7,776 bases of DNA from Patescibacteria group bacterium UBA910 (GTDB lineage: Bacteria > Patescibacteriota > Minisyncoccia > Phycocordibacterales > DATDWN01): assembly GCA_002294445.1 (NCBI GenBank), contig DBEI01000008.1, forward strand, positions 1 through 7,776, given 5' to 3'. Each line of letters starts with the position of its first letter. Position 1 is the first letter of the stretch. Below are positions 4,720 to 7,776 of the stretch, piece after piece. A model generated the notes under the pieces. The model searched no databases and was not told the origin of the DNA. It saw nothing but the letters and a program-made list of their open reading frames with translations. Both the position numbers and the translations under genes were made by a program.

Positions 4720-4749
4720 AGGATTGGGGCTGTGCCCCAATCCTTTTTT
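4720..4749 (+). terminator. Intrinsic terminator of the small PEP-CTERM-like gene
   Basis: A perfect 11-bp stem AGGATTGGGGC / GCCCCAATCCT (4720-4730 / 4734-4744) with a TGT loop is followed by T's to 4749. It is a textbook terminator and isolates the small gene from lemA. Confidence 0.92.
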
Positions 4750-4775
4750 GTATTATAATAATCTACAACATTTAA

Positions 4776-4781
4776 TATAAT
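4776..4781 (+). promoter_or_regulatory. Possible -10 box upstream of lemA
   Basis: TATAAT lies 12 nt before the lemA ATG, which would give a very short or leaderless mRNA. Another TATAAT occurs at 4754-4759. Neither has a convincing -35. Because a strong terminator precedes, lemA needs its own promoter and one of these is the likely site. Confidence 0.35.
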
Positions 4782-4793
4782 TAAACACATATT

Positions 4794-5378
4794 ATGCAAG
4801 AAAAAAATTTTATTCAAAGAAATCTAGGTTGGATTATTCCAGTGGGTATTATCCTTATTTTAGTTGTGTGGGGTATATCAACATACAACAAACTGATATC
4901 TCAAAATGTTGCAATTGATGCACAGTGGGCGCAAGTAGAGAATCAGTTTCAACGACGCTTTGATCTCATTCCTAACCTTGTAAATACAGTAAAAGGTATT
5001 ACAGCTCAGGAGAAAGATGTATTTACTGCAATTGCCGATGCACGAACTCGATATAGTGGTGCAACAACACCAGATGAACGAGCAAAGGCAGCGGGGCAGG
5101 TAGAGTCTGCACTTGGACGACTTTTAGTGATTACAGAAAACTATCCTCAACTTCAGTCATCTGGAGCATTTCGAGATCTGATGGTTCAGCTTGAAGGTAC
5201 AGAGAATCGAATTGCGGTAGAGCGAATGAACTACAACAATCAAGTAAAAACACTCAATAGTGCAGTAAAACGATTCCCAACACTCTTGTTTGCACGAATG
5301 TTTGGTGTAAACGAACGTGCATATTTTGAAGTGTCAAACGAAGCAAAACAAAACCCAACTGTTAATTTTTCTAATTAA
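4794..5378 (+). CDS. lemA: LemA family membrane protein
   Basis: This 194-aa protein has one N-terminal membrane helix (about 12-30, 'LGWIIPVGIILILVVWGIS') and the LemA helical domain outside. Family motifs are 'YNKLISQNVAIDAQWAQVENQFQRR' leading into 'FDLIPNLVNTVKG' (56-68), 'YPQLQSSGAFRDLMVQLEGTENRIAVERMNYNNQVKTLN' (about 117-155) and 'RFPTLLFARMFGV'. LemA proteins are widespread, their biochemical role is unsettled, and they are very often encoded with TPM-domain proteins, as here (21-nt gap). The ATG lacks a Shine-Dalgarno, like several genes in the window. Confidence 0.95.
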   Translation: MQEKNFIQRNLGWIIPVGIILILVVWGISTYNKLISQNVAIDAQWAQVENQFQRRFDLIPNLVNTVKGITAQEKDVFTAIADARTRYSGATTPDERAKAAGQVESALGRLLVITENYPQLQSSGAFRDLMVQLEGTENRIAVERMNYNNQVKTLNSAVKRFPTLLFARMFGVNERAYFEVSNEAKQNPTVNFSN

Positions 5379-5399
5379 TTTTTCTGAGAATTATCTCTC

Positions 5400-6266
5400 A
5401 TGAAAAGAGCACTCATATTATTTCTCGGTGCATTGTGTATATTACCTGCTTCTGTAGGAGCGTTTGAAGTACCTAAAAAACCACAAACATATGTAAATGA
5501 CTATGCGGGTATGTTGTCTGTGGAAGAAAGGGCTCAACTTGAACAAAAAGTACAAGCATTTGAACAAAGCAGTACAAATGAAATTGCAGTGGTAACCGTA
5601 CAGTCACTCGACGGTGAGGATGTGGCGGATGTAGCTCAGCAAATATTTACTGCATGGGGGATCGGTAAGAAAGATAAAAACAATGGGGTGCTTTTGCTTA
5701 TCTCTCTATCAGACAGAAAGACGCGTATACAAACAGGATATGGTGTAGAGGGTATGCTTACTGACTTGGGCACATCGTATATTCAGAGTGATCTCATCAC
5801 TCCTGCATTTCGTGCAGGCGATTATGCAAAAGGGATAAATGATGCGGTGGATGCAATGATTACTGCACTTGGTGGAAAAAATATTGTTTCACATGAAGAG
5901 TCTCTTGTGCTAAATAGATCAAAGACATCACCAGATGACAATTTTTTCACTATAGTTATTATCGCGGTCAATCTTTCATTATGGTTTTTAGCTGCGACAA
6001 AATCATGGTGGTTTGGTGGGGTGGTTGGGGGAATTGTAGCTGCAATTGGTGTATTCTTCCTTGGATTATCAATGTTTATTTTTATTCCATCTATAATTAT
6101 AGGTCTACTACTTGATTTTGTCTTATCAAAGATAGGGGTTAAAGGTGCTGGTGGTGGAGGTTTCGGTGGTTTTTCTGGTGGAGGAAGTTCATTTGGTGGT
6201 GGAAGTAGTAGTGGTGGGTTTGGTGGAGGATCTTCTGGAGGTGGTGGGTCTAGTGGAAGCTGGTGA
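5400..6266 (+). CDS. Secreted TPM-domain (YgcG-like) membrane protein
   Basis: The 288-aa product starts with a signal peptide ('MKRALILFLGALCILPASVGA', cut near 21). The TPM domain follows (about 27-155), including 'VNDYAGMLS', 'NEIAVVTVQSL', 'NNGVLLLISLSDRKTRIQTGYGVEGMLTDL' and 'AFRAGDYAKGI'. Next come hydrophobic segments (about 177-194 and 203-238) and a Gly/Ser/Phe-rich tail (246-288) ending 'SSGSW', a typical ending of this family. TPM domains are proposed to act in membrane or photosystem protein quality control, some with acid phosphatase activity; the role in this organism is unknown. It follows lemA directly and precedes the MazG-like gene by 9 nt, suggesting one operon. It ends in TGA, evidence that TGA is a stop in this organism. 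Confidence 0.93.
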   Translation: MKRALILFLGALCILPASVGAFEVPKKPQTYVNDYAGMLSVEERAQLEQKVQAFEQSSTNEIAVVTVQSLDGEDVADVAQQIFTAWGIGKKDKNNGVLLLISLSDRKTRIQTGYGVEGMLTDLGTSYIQSDLITPAFRAGDYAKGINDAVDAMITALGGKNIVSHEESLVLNRSKTSPDDNFFTIVIIAVNLSLWFLAATKSWWFGGVVGGIVAAIGVFFLGLSMFIFIPSIIIGLLLDFVLSKIGVKGAGGGGFGGFSGGGSSFGGGSSSGGFGGGSSGGGGSSGSW

Positions 6267-6275
6267 CATAACACT

Positions 6276-6593
6276 ATGAAAGGAAGTAAATTGGTTCGAG
6301 ATAAAATTATTGAAATTAAAAAAAGAGAAGGTGAAAAACCTGCTTATGAGATAGTTCGGAGCGCATCAAAAAGAAAAGAGGTATTGTTTGCGAAGTTTCA
6401 AGAAGAGTTAGAAGAAGTTTTTCTTTCTACAACAAAAGCAGATATTATGGAGGAATTAGCAGATGTGTTAGAGATTGTTGAGGGGTATGCCTCATTGCAC
6501 AAGATTCCTTTTAAGAAAATACTTGAAATAAAGAAAAAGAAAAAAACACGTAAAGGTGGCTTTGAGAAGTTTTATCTTCTTAAAAAGAAGTAA
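6276..6593 (+). CDS. MazG-like / phosphoribosyl-ATP pyrophosphohydrolase-like protein
   Basis: The 105-aa product has the all-alpha NTP-pyrophosphatase layout. 'KLVRDKIIEI' (5-14) opens the fold. Paired acidic motifs 'EELEEVF' (43-49) and 'MEELADVLEI' (58-67) supply the metal-binding Glu/Asp residues (E43/E44, E47, E60, D63). The C-terminus 'KKKKKTRKGGFEKFYLL' matches the family's 'K...rGgFe.ri.L' ending. These enzymes hydrolyse (d)NTPs or related nucleotides to the monophosphate plus pyrophosphate; exact substrate cannot be read here, and no histidine-biosynthesis genes are nearby to support a HisE role. The stop of the TPM gene is 9 nt upstream, so it is probably translated from the same mRNA, and the tRNA begins 12 nt after its end. 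Confidence 0.85.
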   Translation: MKGSKLVRDKIIEIKKREGEKPAYEIVRSASKRKEVLFAKFQEELEEVFLSTTKADIMEELADVLEIVEGYASLHKIPFKKILEIKKKKKTRKGGFEKFYLLKKK

Positions 6594-6605
6594 GTATACG
6601 ATCAA

Positions 6606-6692
6606 GGAGGATTCGCATAGTGGTCGAGTGCGCTCGCTTGGAAAGCGGGTATGGAGGAAACTCCATCAAGGGTTCGAATCCCTTATCCTCCG
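6606..6692 (+). tRNA. tRNA-Ser(GGA)
   Basis: The acceptor stem GGAGGAT / ATCCTCC (6606-6612 / 6685-6691) with discriminator G6692, anticodon stem CTCGC / GCGGG with loop TTGGAAA (anticodon GGA at 6640-6642), a long variable arm TGGAG-GAAA-CTCCA, and a T arm AAGGG-TTCGAAT-CCCTT are all present. The long variable arm and discriminator G fit serine; it reads UCC and UCU codons. No CCA is encoded: GCAG follows. It lies just downstream of the MazG-like gene and may be processed from the same transcript. Confidence 0.97.
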
Positions 6693-6722
6693 CAGTTTTC
6701 GAAGAAAACAAGGGAGGATAAG
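6682..6722 (+). repeat. Inverted repeat mirroring the tRNA 3' end
   Basis: The tRNA 3' segment CTTATCCTCC (6682-6691) is perfectly complementary to GGAGGATAAG at 6713-6722, and between them GTTTTC / GAAAAC (6695-6700 / 6704-6709) forms an inner hairpin. The trailer could therefore compete with the acceptor stem for pairing. It may be a processing or attenuation structure, or a leftover of duplication at a tRNA 3' end. Confidence 0.6.
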
Positions 6723-6753
6723 TAAAGCATTGCTCTGTATTTGTATCTATAGT

Positions 6754-6799
6754 AAAAACTCACAAAAACCTCTGCATGGAGCGCAGAGGTTTTTGTGAG
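6754..6799 (-). terminator. Strong terminator facing leftward, probably bidirectional
   Basis: A perfect 17-bp stem CTCACAAAAACCTCTGC and its complement (6759-6775 / 6783-6799) closes a 7-nt loop. On the minus strand it is followed by five T (complement of 6758-6754), so it most likely ends the helical-repeat gene. On the plus strand no T tract follows the full stem, but it could still stop read-through from the tRNA. Confidence 0.85.
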
Positions 6800-6874
6800 A
6801 GAGAAAGATAGGCTAGTTATTTCCGAGATGCGACGTCGAAACAAATGGTGTAATACCTTAAGGGTAAATACCAT

Positions 6875-7486
6875 TTATTTTGTTGTTGGTGCTTGTATAC
6901 CTGCATTCTTAAGAAGCGTTTTTGCTTCCTCAAGTTTACCGTTTTTAATAAGTGTACGCGCCTCTTTCATTACGCTTTTTTGTGCATCGGTGAGGTGTGC
7001 AAATCGTGGATGTGTACCTCCTGTAAAAGCACCTTTATATTCAGGAATTTTAATGCCGGCATTTGTGAGTAATGTCTTAGCCTCATCCATTTTTCCCGCA
7101 TCCGCAAGAGTTTTTGCTTGCTGTAATGTTGCTTTTTGTGCATCTGTTAGGTTTTGGAAAAATTTTCCCATGCGATCAAGATCGGGTTTTTTAAGGCCGA
7201 GCTCCGTCATGATTTTTTCTGCACCCACCTTATCTCCCGCTTTACGTAGTCGATGTGCTTCTACGAGTTTGAGAAATATTTCTTCAGTGATTTCAATATT
7301 TCCAAAGCGATTGTTGCTAGATGTCAGGTTTTTAAATGTGGTGTAATCACCTGAATCAAGTGCGTTTTCAATAGCAATTTTGTTTGGGCGAGTTTTATTG
7401 GTTGTGACTTGTGCAGCGCTTACAAAGAATGGTAGGGACGCGGCGCCCACAAACACAAGTGTCATCAGTGCTTTTCGTTTTTTCAT
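6875..7486 (-). CDS. Secreted helical-repeat protein of unknown function
   Basis: Translation probably starts at the ATG at 7486, which places a good signal peptide at the very start ('MKKRKALMTLVFVGAASLPFFVSA', cut near 24), giving 203 aa. In-frame ATGs at 7498 and 7537 only add a tail before it. The mature protein is built from at least three diverged 36-residue units: 7291-7184 ('ITEEIFLKLVEAHRLRKAG...LGLKKP'), 7150-7043 ('LTDAQKATLQQAKTLADAG...AGIKIP') and 6994-6887 ('LTDAQKSVMKEARTLIKNG...AGIQAP'). Each looks like a helical hairpin with the pattern 'eAk.L..aGk.eeAk.ll..aGi.'. The last two are clearly a recent duplication. It resembles short periplasmic helical-repeat or TPR-like proteins; a scaffold or binding role is a guess. 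It converges on the tRNA cluster with a shared hairpin terminator between. Confidence 0.8.
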   Translation of the reverse strand: MKKRKALMTLVFVGAASLPFFVSAAQVTTNKTRPNKIAIENALDSGDYTTFKNLTSSNNRFGNIEITEEIFLKLVEAHRLRKAGDKVGAEKIMTELGLKKPDLDRMGKFFQNLTDAQKATLQQAKTLADAGKMDEAKTLLTNAGIKIPEYKGAFTGGTHPRFAHLTDAQKSVMKEARTLIKNGKLEEAKTLLKNAGIQAPTTK

Positions 7487-7511
7487 AAAAGTTCTCATTA
7501 ATAAGTAAGTA

Positions 7512-7539
7512 ATATGTTGGATGATCACTTCCAACATAT
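7512..7539 (-). promoter_or_regulatory. Stem-loop in the leader of the helical-repeat gene
   Basis: A perfect 10-bp inverted repeat, ATATGTTGGA / TCCAACATAT (7512-7521 / 7530-7539), with an 8-nt loop lies about 26 nt before the chosen start. No T tract follows in the minus direction, so it is not a standard terminator; it may be an mRNA leader hairpin or an operator. A weak -10-like TATAGA is at 7546-7541. Confidence 0.4.
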
Positions 7540-7576
7540 ATCTATACGCACATGAGTGTCTTTTTCTTTCGAATAA

Positions 7577-7776
7577 TTATGATTGGGACACGTTGATGAG
7601 TTTGTCGCAAGGACGAGGGTCGGTGCTTGTGCTAAAAAGCATCACTTTTAGCTGACTGTTTTGGTTTTGATTTCCTGATTGTGGTGTGAGTTTCCATGGT
7701 AATGCAATGCAGACCAAAAAATTTTCATCATCTATTTGTCTACCAACAAAACGAGACATAACTCCATCGGTAAGAG
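7577..7776 (-). CDS. C-terminal part of an unrecognised protein, cut by window edge
   Basis: The minus-strand frame is open from the window edge to a TAA at 7579-7577, giving the last 65 residues or so. An ATG at 7759 lies inside but the frame stays open upstream of it ('LTDGV' precedes), so the gene probably begins outside the window. The visible part reads 'MSRFVGRQIDDENFLVCIALPWKLTPQSG' followed by a Gln/Asn/Ser-rich stretch and 'STDPRPCDKLINVSQS'. I recognise no family. It is oriented with the helical-repeat gene; the gap of about 90 nt holds a hairpin. Confidence 0.45.
   Translation of the reverse strand, partial: LTDGVMSRFVGRQIDDENFLVCIALPWKLTPQSGNQNQNSQLKVMLFSTSTDPRPCDKLINVSQS

Noticed and set aside
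5822..6274. Proline-rich minus-strand ORF of 150 codons
   Set aside because: It is the reverse reading of the Gly/Ser-rich tail and membrane segments of the TPM-domain gene.
6606..6722. Prophage or integrative-element attachment site at the tRNA
   Set aside because: The downstream copy of the tRNA end is inverted, not direct, only 10 bp long, and no integrase or mobile genes are nearby.
6795..7346. Plus-strand ORF of 183 codons
   Set aside because: It is antisense to the helical-repeat gene, which has a signal peptide and repeated units; the plus frame has no such pattern.

Overview
The window most resembles a chromosomal stretch from a Candidate Phyla Radiation (Patescibacteria, Parcubacteria-like) bacterium. 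This is inferred from short, compact genes, starts mostly without a good Shine-Dalgarno, a tRNA without encoded CCA, a LemA/TPM envelope pair and a Cas1-only CRISPR locus. TGA ends the TPM-domain gene, so the code looks standard rather than the TGA=Gly code of Gracilibacteria/SR1. No marker gene here fixes the taxonomy.

Region 1 (1-2184) is the most interesting part: a compact, apparently atypical type V CRISPR-Cas locus. In order it holds the 3' part of a TnpB/Cas12-like effector gene running in from outside the window, then a short cas1 (236 aa) that has the catalytic Glu/His/Asp but no N-terminal beta domain. Transcribed in the opposite direction is a non-coding module. It has a near-consensus promoter (TTGACA-17-TACTAT), a strongly structured tracrRNA-like RNA with an anti-repeat, a two-repeat/one-spacer array (40-bp repeats, 30-bp spacer) and an intrinsic terminator overlapping the end of cas1. 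No cas2 or cas4 is seen. The effector has RuvC-I and RuvC-III Asp candidates but lacks the canonical RuvC-II Glu and the zinc ribbon.

Region 2 (2197-4432) is the chaperonin operon groES-groEL. Its TTGACT-17-TATACT promoter diverges from the CRISPR RNA promoter, a 129-bp inverted-repeat element lies between the two genes, and a clear terminator follows.

Region 3 (4431-4749) is a tiny stand-alone transcription unit with its own promoter, Shine-Dalgarno and terminator. It encodes a 76-aa protein ending in a PEP-CTERM-like tail.

Region 4 (4776-6722) is a likely co-transcribed envelope/housekeeping cluster: LemA, a secreted TPM-domain (YgcG-like) protein and a MazG-like NTP pyrophosphohydrolase. 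A tRNA-Ser(GGA) follows, whose 3' end is mirrored by an inverted repeat just downstream.

Region 5 (6754-7776) is on the minus strand: a terminator, a secreted helical-repeat protein, and the C-terminal end of an unrecognised gene that runs off the window.
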